A stretch of 64,000 nucleotides of DNA from contig NC_073311.1 in the NCBI RefSeq assembly GCF_027595985.1, forward strand, positions 43,698,539 through 43,762,538. Direction: 5' to 3'. This document shows positions 45,990-56,463 of the stretch, piece by piece; the first letter of the stretch is position 1, and each line of letters begins with the position of its first letter. The notes beneath the pieces are model-generated. The model did no database searches. It was not told the origin of the DNA and worked only from the letters and a program-made list of their open reading frames with translations. This stretch comes from Sorex araneus (lineage: Eukaryota > Chordata > Mammalia > Eulipotyphla > Soricidae). The translations under genes were made by a program, and so were the position numbers.

Positions 45990-46490
45990 AACTATGTGAA
46001 GCAATTTGAACACCCTTAAATTATTGGCGGGAATATAAAATAGGAAGACCATTATGGAAACTGGTACTCTCTTAAAATGTTAAGTATGTCTCTACCTCGT
46101 GATTTAGCAAGTCTACTCCTAAGATAAATGAAACCATATATCCACTAAAAGCTTTACAGGGGAATGCTTTTCAACTTTGGTAGTAATAGGTGAAAACTGG
46201 GAACTTTTGTAGAAGAACTGGTTTATACAACGTAATATTCCTCATAAATAAAAATAATTAAACCTTTTAATCTCATAATTAAAAAATAATTATGCATAAA
46301 TGTGGATATACATAATATGAACAAATCTCATTGAGCAAAACACAAAAAACATGAATGACCTCATAGATATGAAGTTTGAGAATAGGCAAATCTATGATGC
46401 TTTCATAGAAGATGGGCTACAGACATGAACTAAGAAGCATGAAGAATATTTTGGGGTGACAATTGCCATATAATCCCAATGTAATATATG
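45990..46490 (+). mobile_element. Ancient L1 3' region
   Basis: ttggcgggaatataaaatag, gaccattatggaaactggta, tttagcaagtctactcctaa, gacctcatagatatgaagtt; heavily decayed. Confidence 0.6.
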
Positions 46491-46563
46491 ATTTACACAA
46501 GCGTACGCATTTTCAACACTAATTAAACTGAATTCTCAAGGTCTGAGAATTTGATTATATGTA

Positions 46564-46566
<3 letters not shown>

Positions 46567-46619
<53 letters not shown>
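46567..46619. repeat. (TC)n microsatellite
   Basis: About 26 TC units, at the A-tail end of a reverse SOR SINE (GA on the SINE strand). Confidence 0.97.
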
Positions 46620-46623
<4 letters not shown>

Positions 46624-46775
46624 TGGCGGGGGGTGTCCACACTTGGGGATGTTCCAGGATTACTCCTGGCTCTGCACTCAGGTATTATTCCTGGTGGTGC
46701 TCAGGGGGCCATATGGGATGCCGGGATGTGTACAAGATCAATGACCTATCGTCTGTTCTATTATTCTGGCCCCTG
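46620..46775 (-). mobile_element. SOR SINE, shortened
   Basis: tactcctggctctgcactca, gctcagggggccatatggga, ttattctggcccc. Short TSD tgtaaat at 46560-46566 and 46776-46782, with the microsatellite inside the TSDs as part of the insertion. Confidence 0.9.
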
Positions 46776-46789
46776 TAAATGACCTCTTT

Positions 46790-47390
46790 ATTAAAAAACA
46801 GATTTAGAGCTAACTTATGTTTGCTAAATACTGTTCACCAAAATAAGACATCTCTTGTAGACTTGCTATTGTGGATGTAGAGTTAATTTTGCAACAAATC
46901 TTAAATAATCTGACATTACTGCCCTTGTGAAAGCCTCAGAGGTACCCCTAAGCTTTTGTAAAATAGCAGTTTGTTTCAAAAACTTTCACTGAAACTAAAG
47001 CCAAGGATTAGAAGTATCGTTTCGTGTACCACATTAACCTTGAAAATGTGATCTTGGCTTATGCGTGGAGACAATATGCTTGAATAGTAATTCAACCAAA
47101 AGAACTGAACAGAGCTGTACTTTTCATAAGTGGTTATGTCACTGGAGAATATATGAAGAACTCAAATGATTTGGATGAATTTCAGAAAGAACTCTGTAGT
47201 GAGGTCCAAACACATCACTGCTTTTGTTGTAGATTTGTATCATAAATCCAGACAATATGCCTAAGTCACAAAGTGTCAAAGTATTTAATATCTGACGTTT
47301 GGAGAGAAAATGCAAATGAAAATATGTCCCCGTGATCCAAGGCTTCAGATCACTTAACACAAAGGATATTAATAAAATTTTAAAAATAAT
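46790..47390. other. NUP37 intron 3, no recognisable feature
   Basis: No repeat or exon recognised between the SINE and exon 3. Confidence 0.5.
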
Positions 47391-47401
47391 CTGAAACCTA
47401 C

Positions 47402-47526
47402 TTGACTACTGGAGGCAGTGCATCAAGTCTAGTCTCTGGGCTCCAAGCTATGCCATCAACTCTGACCCCATGCTGGAATGTCCGCAAAGTCTTATATCGA
47501 AGTCCTTCAATGTCTGCTTCTTCCTC
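47402..47526 (-). CDS. NUP37: NUP37 exon 3
   Basis: 125 nt, residues 53-93 plus two bases of Lys94. It begins EEEADIEGLRYKTLRTF and continues HGVRVDGIAWSPETRLD. Acceptor ...gtccgctcag, donor AA|gtaggt. It follows the exon-2 end ...TCTFQ exactly as in the human protein as I recall it. Confidence 0.97.
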
Positions 47527-47716
47527 CTGAGCGGACACAGTGAATGTTTTAATAATGACAACAAACAAGACAATGTATTTCATTATAATGAACAATTTAC
47601 CACGAGGCCATATATATTCTTTTCAAAAGTTCAAAAGCAAATGAGAAATGAAGATTTAATGAGTTCACTGACCAACAAGCAAATAAATTAAGCCTCACAA
47701 GAAAATCTATCCAAGG

Positions 47717-47788
47717 CAATGGTTTTCAATGGCTGGTCTATGCACTGCTAGCTGTCTGCAGATGTAGAAAGAAGGCTGAAAACTACTG
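47717..47788. mobile_element. Small hAT-type MITE relic
   Basis: 72 bp with inverted ends caatggttttcaatggc / gaaggctgaaaactactg (complement cagtagttttcagcc), as in hAT-Charlie elements. Flanked by 8-nt near-repeats atccaagg (47709-47716) and ctctaagg (47789-47796), six of eight matching. Confidence 0.65.
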
Positions 47789-47910
47789 CTCTAAGGCACT
47801 TGCAAACAGACAATATGTTATACTTTGTCTTAATTATGGGGCATTTACCCAGAATACTCAATGAAACAAATGATTCTACCTGGATTATCAACAGATAGTC
47901 TGATAAAATA

Positions 47911-48046
47911 CTGTAGCACTGTAGCACTGTTGTCTTATTGTTCATCGATTTGCTCAAGTGGGAACCAGTAACGTCTCCATTGTGAGATTTGTTGTTACTG
48001 TTTTTGGCATATCGAATATGCCACGGGTAGCTTGCATGGCAGAGCC
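47911..48046 (-). mobile_element. SOR SINE (long form), 5'-truncated
   Basis: tgttcatcgatttgctcaag, cgtctccattgtgagatttg, tttttggcatatcgaatatg, then stops before the tRNA-like head. TSD ctgataaaatac at 47900-47911 and 48046-48057, perfect, so it was truncated at insertion. Confidence 0.9.
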
Positions 48047-48159
48047 TGATAAAATACACTAAGTGAAAAGTTTTGAGAATGTCCAAAGGTACTCTATTTG
48101 GGACTTAATTATGCCATGGCCCATTAATGAATATCAGTGATTTTCACAGTATTTCATAT

Positions 48160-48283
48160 TACTGTAGCACTGTCATTCCATTGCTCATCGATTTGCTCGA
48201 GTGGGCACCAGTAACGTCTCCATTGTGAGACTTGTTGTTACTGTTTTTGGCATATCGGATATGCCATGGGTAGCTTGCCAGGC
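48160..48283 (-). mobile_element. SOR SINE (long form), 5'-truncated
   Basis: tgctcatcgatttgctcgag, cgtctccattgtgagacttg, gggtagcttgccaggctt. It ends at nearly the same internal point as the copy 250 nt to the left. Confidence 0.88.
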
Positions 48284-48915
48284 TTAGTACACATTATATA
48301 AGCACTATGTACTTATATGTACTGCTGTATATAAGCCCAGTCTACAGATATGAACATACAAATAACAATATAATTAATTTAATCTGGTGGGTACTTGGAC
48401 TCTTGGTACTAAGGAGCTTAATAAAAGTCAGTTTATTAGCTTGGTTCAGTATGACTAAAATGATTTCCTCAAGGACAGATAAAGAAAAAAAAAGAATCTT
48501 AAAATTCAAATCGCCTATGCCTGGCAGTATGAACAATAACCTGAGAATCTTCCCATGACAAAAATACAAAATCCTACATTCACATAAGCATCTCAGCTTT
48601 GAGGCAGCAGCCACTAGACGGCCACCATCTACCACCGATAACTGACGGCTTCAGCTGACAGGCTGAGTGCCTGGTGCAAGGGAAGATGCCGGTCACAGAC
48701 CCCTGCATGGCTCTAGCACCTCCAAAGGTGACGACGCAGGGAAGAATCCAACCCCAAACAAAAACTGCTACGGAAAAGATGTACCATGGGTGAAAGTTAA
48801 GAAAAGTCTCTGTGAGAAATCTCAAACCATTAGCTGGTCCTAATGTGAGTTTGGGACTTGAATCCACTTAGCTATGTGTTTCAGAAAATGACAATTTATT
48901 AAAAATGGTCGGTCA

Positions 48916-49103
48916 GGGGCTGGAGCAATAGCACAGCGGGTAGGGCGTTTGCCTTGCATGCGGCCGACCCGAGTTCGATTCCCAGCATCCCATATGGTCC
49001 CCTGAGCACCGCCAGGGGTAATTCCTGAGTGCAGAGCCAGGAGTAACCCCTGTGCATCGCCGGGTGTGATCCAAAAAGCGAAAAAAAAAAAAAAAGGTCT
49101 AAA
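48916..49103 (+). mobile_element. SOR SINE (short form), young
   Basis: ggggctggagcaatagcaca to cgggtgtgatccaaaaagcg, then an A tail. TSD aaaaatggtcggtca at 48901-48915 and 49104-49118, perfect. The best consensus copy in the window. Confidence 0.98.
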
Positions 49104-49119
49104 AAAAATGGTCGGTCAT

Positions 49120-51150
49120 ACATTAGGAGTTGGTCAAGTTTTTGACAAAGATTACCTCTTGTGGGTGAGAAAGAATGGCACTGAAGTAAGAATAATCAGA
49201 GTACTTAAAAAAAAATTGCCAATGCTCCATTTCCATTTCTTAGGCAGCATATACAGGGACTGATTTTATTATTATTCTTTATGCTTTTATATAAATAATG
49301 ACTAAAATATTTTATAAGCTTAAAATATTTCAATTTTATAAACACAGCTATTGTTATTTAATTCAACTTTGGGTCTGAAGACTAAACAACAATTTTTATG
49401 ACAAACTTATTCAAGGAGTCTTCTGTACTCTATGACTACAATGACCTTCTAAAACAATTTGTAGGCTATGAAATATCATCAGGGGAAAAGAAAAGAGCAA
49501 GTAAAACTTAGTATTTAATGGAATAAGATAGGAATTATCTGAAGGCTGTTCTGAGAATTCCAAACAGCCTGATTCTAAATGCAGTTTTATAATGTGAATT
49601 TTTAACAGAATCCTAGTGGATGTATTGATTTTTCTGGGATAGTCTTTGAAATTCGAGCAAAGTCATTTCAGTGTTTTACACAAATCTTTCTCTGCATAAT
49701 TCACATCACCCCTTGAAAATTACTTCAAATTCCAGGTGAACTGAAGAGTTAACATCAGAACATCTTTCCAAGAATGAGAAAATAGGAATAAAAATACATT
49801 TATCAAGGAAAGAAACACACTGTCAAATTTTATTACTTCATAATTGCATGTATAAGAACTGCATAGCTAACAGCCAGATACGCCAAGATAGCAACCACTA
49901 AGCAATTTAAAAATAAGTTTTTGAGCCTAATCATAGCTGACTTCATAGCTTGGGTTACATCTACTTTTCCACACTTGACAAATCAATCTTCCGAAAATGA
50001 AGTTTTTAACCATCCAAAGACATTATTTTGCTACTGTAACAATGGTGTTGACAATTAGGTACTATGACTGGTAAAAATATTGGGTGGTCATGGGGATAAG
50101 AAATCCCAGGGCCTGAACGGCCCTAAGCTTTAGGTATTAACAGTGAAAGCTTTTTTTCCTGGCACCAGTGCCTGCCATTGGAGCCAGACTAAAAGGCCAG
50201 GGTGTGTGTGGTATAGGCAGAGATGAATGCTATTTTGGGTTTAGACTAGGGTGTAGGCAGTATTGTATAGGCAGGAAATTAAGATACTTTGGAAAACTTG
50301 CCATAACACAAATTACACAAGGTTCCAGCATATTTGAGGTTGGGGCAAAGCCAGGTTGAAGAAAGGGCTAGCTTCAGGGTTCGGCAAACTTTCCCACCAC
50401 ATTTGTTTAAAGAATTTTCTTTAAATAGAGAATTTTTAGATGAGACTGTAAAATTTATCTATTCCACTTTCGTCTAATGTTCAGTTCTCTTAGAACATTT
50501 TGCATAAGTTTTCTCTGAATGCTTTTAGTATGAAGAAACAGGCTACTTCTTGTGAAGAACTTACTCAACTTGAGGGTGGTTCTAATTATTAGAAGAGTTC
50601 TCCTAAAAAGTAAACCAAAATCTATTTCCGTATAAATTATACTCAATGCTTGAAATTCTGCTCTCAGGAGACAAAGAGAGCTCAGTCTGCCAGGGAGGGT
50701 GACTGTCTGGCAACAGCCGATCTTGTCTGGGTAAAGATTCAAAGAAGACTCGGCACTAGTTTTAAAGCAGTGCAAGTGACAACTCTAGTCACAAAGAAAT
50801 GACAGCACAAGATCTGTGTTACTACTCTAAATCAAATCCTCTTCAATTTTTAAATATTTTAATATCATCCGGAAATTTGTCTGCAAAAGCATTATCTCCT
50901 TTAAGTCAGAATGTACACCAGAGTCCTGAACACGAACCAACCCTGTCAATTCAGGGGATAGAGAGCTGTGGAGCCCAGTGTAAGAGCTAGTAGCTGAGAT
51001 CTGTGTATTTTATGACTTATAAAATGCATTTATCAAAGAAAGGAACATAGTGTCAAATTGTATTATTCATAATTCATGTATTCTACTTTATGATCGCAGA
51101 TTCTAAAGACTTAGTATAAGAAATATAGGTCAGTAAGGGTGGGTGGTGGT
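49120..51150. other. NUP37 intron 2, no recognisable feature
   Basis: AT-rich. A weak MER5/MER20-like phrase (gggttcggcaaactttccca) occurs at 50378-50397. No exons. Confidence 0.5.
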
Positions 51151-51159
51151 AGGAGAGAG

Positions 51160-51292
51160 TTTTCTAGGCTGGAATGCATGCACCCTTTGCCCACATCAAT
51201 CCCTGGCACATGGTCCCTTGACCACCACCAGGTGAACCCTTAAGCAGAGCTGGTAGTAGGCCCTGACACTGGATGAGGCCCCAAATGACACA
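51160..51292 (+). mobile_element. SOR SINE, diverged
   Basis: aatccctggcacatggtccc, accaccaccaggtgaaccct, gctggtagtaggccctgaca. Confidence 0.7.
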
Positions 51293-51374
51293 TTCTTAAA
51301 ATAATTTTTTCTACTGGTTACATTGGATCTTTTTGAACATGCTGAGTTAAAATTTGAATTATCAAATTATTTCA

Positions 51375-51515
51375 TCTGGGGCTCAAGGGGCTAGTGTATG
51401 CTTTGCATTCAGGAGTCCTGGGTTGGATACCTGGTACCGTTGGGAGGTACTCTGGAGTAATATGCTGTGAATAACCTCTGAATACCACTGGGTGTGGGCC
51501 TTTCCCCCCAATTAT
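51375..51515 (+). mobile_element. SOR SINE, diverged
   Basis: ggggctcaaggggctagtgt, gtcctgggttggatacctgg, aataccactgggtgtgggcc. Confidence 0.75.
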
Positions 51516-51519
51516 TTCA

Positions 51520-53062
51520 CTTTTCATTTGTCATTTTCCCTCTGACTTTCACTTTTTCTCCTCCCCATCCATCATCTCTGCCTTTCTTTTCATTTGATTT
51601 TTACCTCTTTCTTGACTTTACTCCCCATCAATATTTCTTAGCTATGCATAACGTAGACAGATAGTATATTTTTTCAGTATTTAAGAATGTATTTCTACAT
51701 TCACAGCTATTATTTTTAAAAACTAGGAAGTTAATAGTGAGCTTCACCTATACGGTACTGCTTTATTCTTTTGTAGGCTAGTAGCCCCCAATAGAAAAAT
51801 GGCTTTCCTTGTCTTTTTCAAAAATGTGTTTTATTATTCCTCTTAATCATGTGATTTAAAAATAAAAGATCCTACCCTGGGCATCCGGCTAAAGTCAAAT
51901 TGAAAATCCTATTTAGCCTAAACACTAAAAATATTCCAGCCTAAAGAGACATTTTTACTCAGATACTAACAAATGAAAGACTTTTCATACTTCCTCCTTT
52001 GGATAAATATGACTGCAATCCAATGTATAACTTCATACATTAACTACACTACAAAGTGCAATTAGGCAAACTGCATTTATATGAGATGAGATCCTGAATG
52101 TCTTCCAAATGATATCATATTCTTGAGTTATTTAAATTTTTTGAAAACTATTTGTGCAAAAAACTATTTTGTGCAAATTCATAACTCATCTCAGGATGAA
52201 CACAACTTAAGTCTAATGTATAACTTTATATGTTATACTGCATTTACATGGCAAACAGCATTTATATCAAAATATTGTAAGGCACTGAACTGCTTCAGTA
52301 ATATAATGCTCATATTTCTTTAGTGATAGTTATTTTAAATATTTGAAAATTAAGCTTTCATTTCCTTGATTTTCACATCAGAGCCAATTAGGTTTATTGA
52401 GGCATGGTTATTGCCAATTAAAAATTAAATCTCTGAAAATTGATCACTGTCAAATTAGCTCATTGATGCTAGTATTTAAAAATATTAACTAATAGAATTG
52501 CAATATTATAGAATTAAAATAATATGCCTTGAATAATATGTGATTAAACTGCCTATCCAATTATTATGATTCTGTACTTTCTATACTCTAGAAGTATGCC
52601 TCAGATATACACAAAATAGGAGAGCAAAATAGGAGAACTGAATACCATAGTACAACTATTAAATTTTCTAGAGGATTATTTTTAAATTTCCTATATGGAC
52701 TTATTTCCTATGTCAAAGTGGAAAGTAGGAAAACCGGATGAATTAATTATTCTTCTTTAACTGGTATTTTCCCTGTAATACAATGTTTAGTCAATAACCT
52801 TCAACTAACAGAATATTCCACGACTTCAAGGCAAAAGAAACCTTAGGTTCTTTTTCACGAGTTAACACTCACACAAATCTCAGACATATTATTATACTGG
52901 AAATGTATCTCTCATATATTCTTTTTCTTTAAAAAAAGAAAAAACATTTAAACTCAACATCCTATCAAAGTTTAGCGAAAGCTTTCCAAAATTTGTCTAA
53001 TTTTTCATTTTCTTATCCATGAAATATCTTCAATGTCACTCACTTTAGTTTTGTACACTAAC
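51520..53062. other. NUP37 intron 2, no recognisable feature
   Basis: Very AT-rich up to the exon-2 donor. No repeats I can name. Confidence 0.5.
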
Positions 53063-53218
53063 CTGAAATGTACATGTGCCAACTACCACATAATTATTGC
53101 CACCATAGGCAATAAGGTTTCCTGAATCCCCACTCTCAAAGGGATTAAATTCTACCACATGCACGTAATCTTCACAATCCACTGTGTAGGTAGCATTTCT
53201 CATAGCATCTTGCTTCAT
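53063..53218 (-). CDS. NUP37: NUP37 exon 2, start codon and residues 1-52
   Basis: 52 codons from ATG (53218-53216) to CAG, then donor gttagt. It starts MKQDAMRNATYTVDCEDY and contains the first beta-strand block FNPFESGDSGNLIAYGG. The exon itself begins at 53270 after acceptor ...taatccacag, leaving 52 nt of 5' UTR in this exon. An in-frame AUG three codons upstream is absent. The open frame extends further upstream (to a methionine at 53291-53293), but that lies in the intron, so the start at 53218 is chosen because it matches human MKQDA. Confidence 0.97.
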
Positions 53219-53270
53219 CTTGTAGGTCAAAATTCCAGCAGTTCGAAAAATAGGTGGGTCTTCAGGAGGG

Positions 53271-54090
53271 CTGTGGATTAAAGCACAAGACACAAACAGT
53301 CAAAGTGTTGCTAACTTTCAGCAAATCAATCCATACGGGCATGGTACTGCAAACGTCACAAAGAATTCAAATAAAAATTGGTCTTTAACTTTGTGAAAAC
53401 GTGCAGAATGAATGACCGTGAAGTTCCTTGAGATGGAATCGTTCTATTAGAAAGTATATTCGTAAAAAACTAATGACAGTTAACAAGTGTTATGGTGCAA
53501 CTCCACACTAAACATTTAACCAAGAGTTTTCCACCTAAGTTTTGCACAAATCAAAGCGGGAGGCATGGACTATGACCCTCATTCTATCCGGGGTCTGGGG
53601 GGGGGGGCGGGGGAGAGGGGGGAATCGAGACTGTAGGGAGTTGACTCTGGCTATGTTTCTGAGTAGGGCCAGGATTCAGAAGGCTTCAAGGTGTTGGAAA
53701 ACGATGCTAGAGAAGAAAAACTCAGTCCTCTGCCTTAAAGGAGAGTAGGTTGAGTCATGATTCTGAGTGTGAATCAAAATAAAAGAACTGGAGGAAGGAA
53801 TGCCAACACGTGAGACAAAAACATTCCCAACAGGAGGCACAAAACTTCAGCTAAGCCGTGATGGGCTACTGCACACTCTGAAAGTAAGCTTCCTGGGAGA
53901 GCCTTAGGGAGGCTAAGTGCTAAACGCATTTTGTTTTTGTTTTTTAATTGGATGCAGCAATTGTCTCGAAAGCAAACGAGCTAGGTGAACAGGTCAAACA
54001 CCTGATGAGTATTTGAAGCACCAGATGTGCCCAAGATCGGGGAGTTCACACACTGATCATCTTCTAGGAGAGGGCATCGGGGACTGGTCC
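53271..54090. other. NUP37 intron 1 flank, no recognisable repeat
   Basis: Unique-looking DNA leading into the CpG island. It contains a G-rich run at 53592-53621 with four or more G tracts. Confidence 0.5.
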
Positions 54091-54505
54091 TGCCTGAGGG
54101 GTGACCGACCGCCAGGGGACACGCCTTCAGAGCGCTGTCAGGACTGCGGAAGGGTCTAGGCCAGGTGGACTCGGTGACCCCCCGCCTCCTCGCTGCCCGT
54201 TAGGGCAGTGCCCCATGTCCCCACGATCTCGGCGTCTCGGGGTGTGCTTGGACCGACCCTCCAAGGGCCTAAAGGCTCAGGTGGCAGACACCCAGGCAAG
54301 TCCCCGCGCCCAGCATCCCCGACGCCGGCACCCGGCTGCTGGGGCGGGGGTAGGGAGGGGGTCAGTGCCGCGAGACCCCGCTACCACACCTCCCCTACCC
54401 CGAGCTCTGCGGGCAAAAAGGGGCGGGACACTGCTAGAGGTCGGGAGCGTGGGGCGGCCGGCAGAAAGGCAGCTCCGGCCCCGAGACCTCCCACGCAATA
54501 CGCAC

Positions 54506-54580
54506 CCGAGCGAGCCAGGAAGCAGGTCCAGGGGGAGCAAGCGCTGGCAGGAGGCGGTGGCCGGCCCGCGCCGGGACTGC
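54506..54580 (-). other. NUP37: Candidate NUP37 noncoding exon 1
   Basis: Exon 2 starts with a clean acceptor and has its ATG inside it, so a 5' noncoding exon must lie upstream in the CpG island. The best minus-strand donor I see is GG|gtgcgt with its first intron base at 54505. The transcription start is guessed from the ETS-type site at 54580-54587. This placement is inference; other GT sites in the island are possible. Confidence 0.3.
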
Positions 54581-54639
54581 TTCCGGGTTAGAGGGCGGGC
54601 GCCGTGATTGGCTCCCTGACTCTCCCGCGATATTTAAAC

Positions 54640-54753
54640 TGTACCCCCGGGACTCTTCCAACCTGCGGGATGTCACCGCGGGGCTGAACCTGCTTCCCCG
54701 CCCACCCGCCCACCCGCCTGGCCTGGATTCTACGCTTTTCTGCCCCTGGCCAG
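54640..54753 (+). other. PARPBP: Candidate PARPBP noncoding exon 1
   Basis: A strong donor, CCAG|gtcagt, occurs at 54753/54754 on the plus strand just downstream of the CCAAT and CDE/CHR-like sites. The exon start is a guess placed about 30 nt after those sites. No open frame is required because translation starts in the next exon. The donor is clear; the exon start is not. Confidence 0.5.
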
Positions 54754-55149
54754 GTCAGTATGCTCCGCTTTCTTCCACACTTAAAGAGATTCGACCTCAG
54801 CTTTGGGGGAGGGCTTTTGGGTGACAGCAAAGCGCCCTGTGACCATCCGGGACTTAGGGCATTCTATGGGCAGTGACCTCGAGTTGCAACTAGGTTAGGT
54901 GGCAAACAGAATGTACAGGTTCTGGGGATGGATGGAGCTGGAAGGTACTGGGGGGATCAGCTGCAGACTGCAAGACTGTGGACCATAGAGGCTTACTTAG
55001 GTGCATTAGTTATGCAGGAAAGCAGGCAAAACCTTAGTCTTGACATTTTTTGCCTTCTCCCTACTCTTATTCTCCCCCCCCCCACCCCCCTTATATTCTA
55101 CCAAACAGCATACAGGATCTGCATTCTGACAATAACAGTAAGGAGAAAT

Positions 55150-55325
55150 GACCCTTTTAAAAACAGCACCTACTAAGTGCTTGGGCACTGGATGGATTAT
55201 TTATCCTACCTTACTTATGTCTTTTAATGGCACGAGGCACGGGATATATGTCTGGTTATCAGAGAATATAAATGCAGAGCATACAGCTAATAAATGGGAG
55301 AGCCTGGATGTGAGCTTGGATGTCT
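55150..55325 (+). repeat. MIR ancient SINE
   Basis: cctactaagtgcttgggcac, acttatgtcttttaatggca, gcatacagctaataaatggg, agcctggatgtgagcttgga follow the MIR order. Confidence 0.75.
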
Positions 55326-55904
55326 TTCTGTCTGGCTGGCTCAGATGTATAGTTTTTTTGGTCTTTTTTTTTTTTTCAGTAAGTGTTTATGGTTGCTGTT
55401 GCCTTCTCTTATGGTTTTGTATAGTATAGCTTGGCATTTGGGGTGCTTGCATACTCATTGGTTCCTCTAGCCTGCTGGAAGGTCTTAGTCACTATTTTCT
55501 GTGTCATGACAGCTCTATGGAGATAGTGGTGTGTGTGTCTGTGTGTGTGTTTGCTGGAGCTATAGAAGAACTGACAATAGGATGGAATTGGCAAACCTGA
55601 AGTCCGCTTGCTTTGCCTGTTATATGTGCAGCCAGCTCCTGAGCTAAGATAGGAATTTGAATAGTTACGTGGTCATAAAATCTCAAAAGAATAATAGCAT
55701 TTTATGACGTGCGAAAATTACATGAAATTTAAATGTGATTGCAATTAAGTTGTTGGAACACACTCTCTGGGGGTGTGTGTGTATGTATTGTCTGTGCACA
55801 CTGCAAGTTCAAGTTACGTCATTGCAATAGACCTGTGGCTAGCAGGCCTCACACAGGTTTTGTTTGGCCATTTCCAAAAAATGTTGATCCCTGGATGAGA
55901 CTTG

Positions 55905-56090
55905 ATTTTAATGTGCTCGGCACTGTTCTAAAAGCCTGGTATGTATTTCTGTCTTTTATTTTTCACAGAACTGAAGATAAGAACTATTTTCATTTCCAGC
56001 ATAAGGGAGTTGAGGCAGGGATTAGGCACCATAGTTACCAAGTCTCACAGCTGGTAAATCAGGGATCTAGGATTCAGACAGTCTAATTCT
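55905..56090 (+). repeat. MIR ancient SINE
   Basis: aatgtgctcggcactgttct, aagtctcacagctggtaaat, cagggatctaggattcagac. Confidence 0.8.
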
Positions 56091-56131
56091 ATATTGGTCT
56101 TCATGTTTAGCAGTTTGGCCTCATGAACTTT

Positions 56132-56136
<5 letters not shown>

Positions 56137-56171
<35 letters not shown>
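56137..56171. repeat. (TG)n microsatellite
   Basis: About 17 TG units in PARPBP intron 1. Confidence 0.95.
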
Positions 56172-56172
<1 letters not shown>

Positions 56173-56334
56173 CCAAATCCACAGCCTTACAGTTGTGAAG
56201 CATGTGCTCTACCTCTGTGCCACATTTTAAGCCCTGAGCTCATAACTTTAAATAGTACTTGTAAATAATTTACCACTGAAGATTTATTTCAGGGAAACCG
56301 ATCATATGATTGATGATTTTCTTTTTTGATGTTT

Positions 56335-56425
56335 TGTTTCTAGTTTTGTGGTGTCAGGAGCTAGAACCTAGGGCCTTATACACACAAGGCTAACATTCTG
56401 TCGCTGAGCTACATCCCCAGCTCCA
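56335..56425 (-). mobile_element. tRNA-Ala-like (ID-like) SINE
   Basis: aggagctagaacctagggcc, acacacaaggctaacattct, gtcgctgagctacatcccca; reverse copy of a tRNA-Ala-type SINE. Confidence 0.65.
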
Positions 56426-56463
56426 CTTTTTCTTTTAAGAAATTAGAGTGATACTTTGAAGAG

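Larger units (their letters stand above)
6930..54580 (-). other. NUP37: NUP37 gene span (nucleoporin 37), minus strand
   Basis: NUP37 is a WD-repeat beta-propeller subunit of the Nup107-160 (Y) complex, the scaffold of the nuclear pore, which also acts at kinetochores in mitosis (family knowledge). Nine coding exons were located by translating the minus strand and comparing with the human protein as I remember it. They splice in phase to 326 codons plus TAA, with GT-AG at all eight introns between coding exons. The gene covers about 47 kb, mostly because of two large introns (15358-38894 and 47527-53062). It shares a CpG-island promoter head to head with PARPBP, the same arrangement I recall on human chromosome 12q23. 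The outer ends (cleavage site and transcription start) are estimates. There is no frameshift or nonsense codon, so the gene looks intact. Confidence 0.95.
54090..54760. promoter_or_regulatory. CpG-island bidirectional promoter of NUP37 and PARPBP
   Basis: GC-rich, CpG-dense sequence in an otherwise AT-rich window, without SINE or L1 insertions. It lies between the first exons of two divergent genes. Visible sites are an ETS/GABP-type CTTCCGGG at 54580-54587, a GC box GGGCGGG near 54593-54599, an inverted CCAAT box (ATTGG, 54607-54611), and CCCGCG followed by ATATTTAAAC at 54624-54639. There is no convincing TATA box. Long open frames in both directions across the island are a by-product of GC content and not genes. 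Confidence 0.85.

Noticed and set aside
6600-49103. tRNA genes, suggested by B boxes such as ggttcgattcc
   Set aside because: Each lies in a SOR SINE head. None folds into a full tRNA with acceptor stem, and they are followed by SINE bodies and A-rich tails.
54101-54607. 168-codon open frame on the plus strand and overlapping frames across the GC-rich island
   Set aside because: Low-stop frames are expected in a CpG island. No family resemblance, Arg/Pro/Gly-rich composition, and the position is the shared promoter and first exons of NUP37 and PARPBP.
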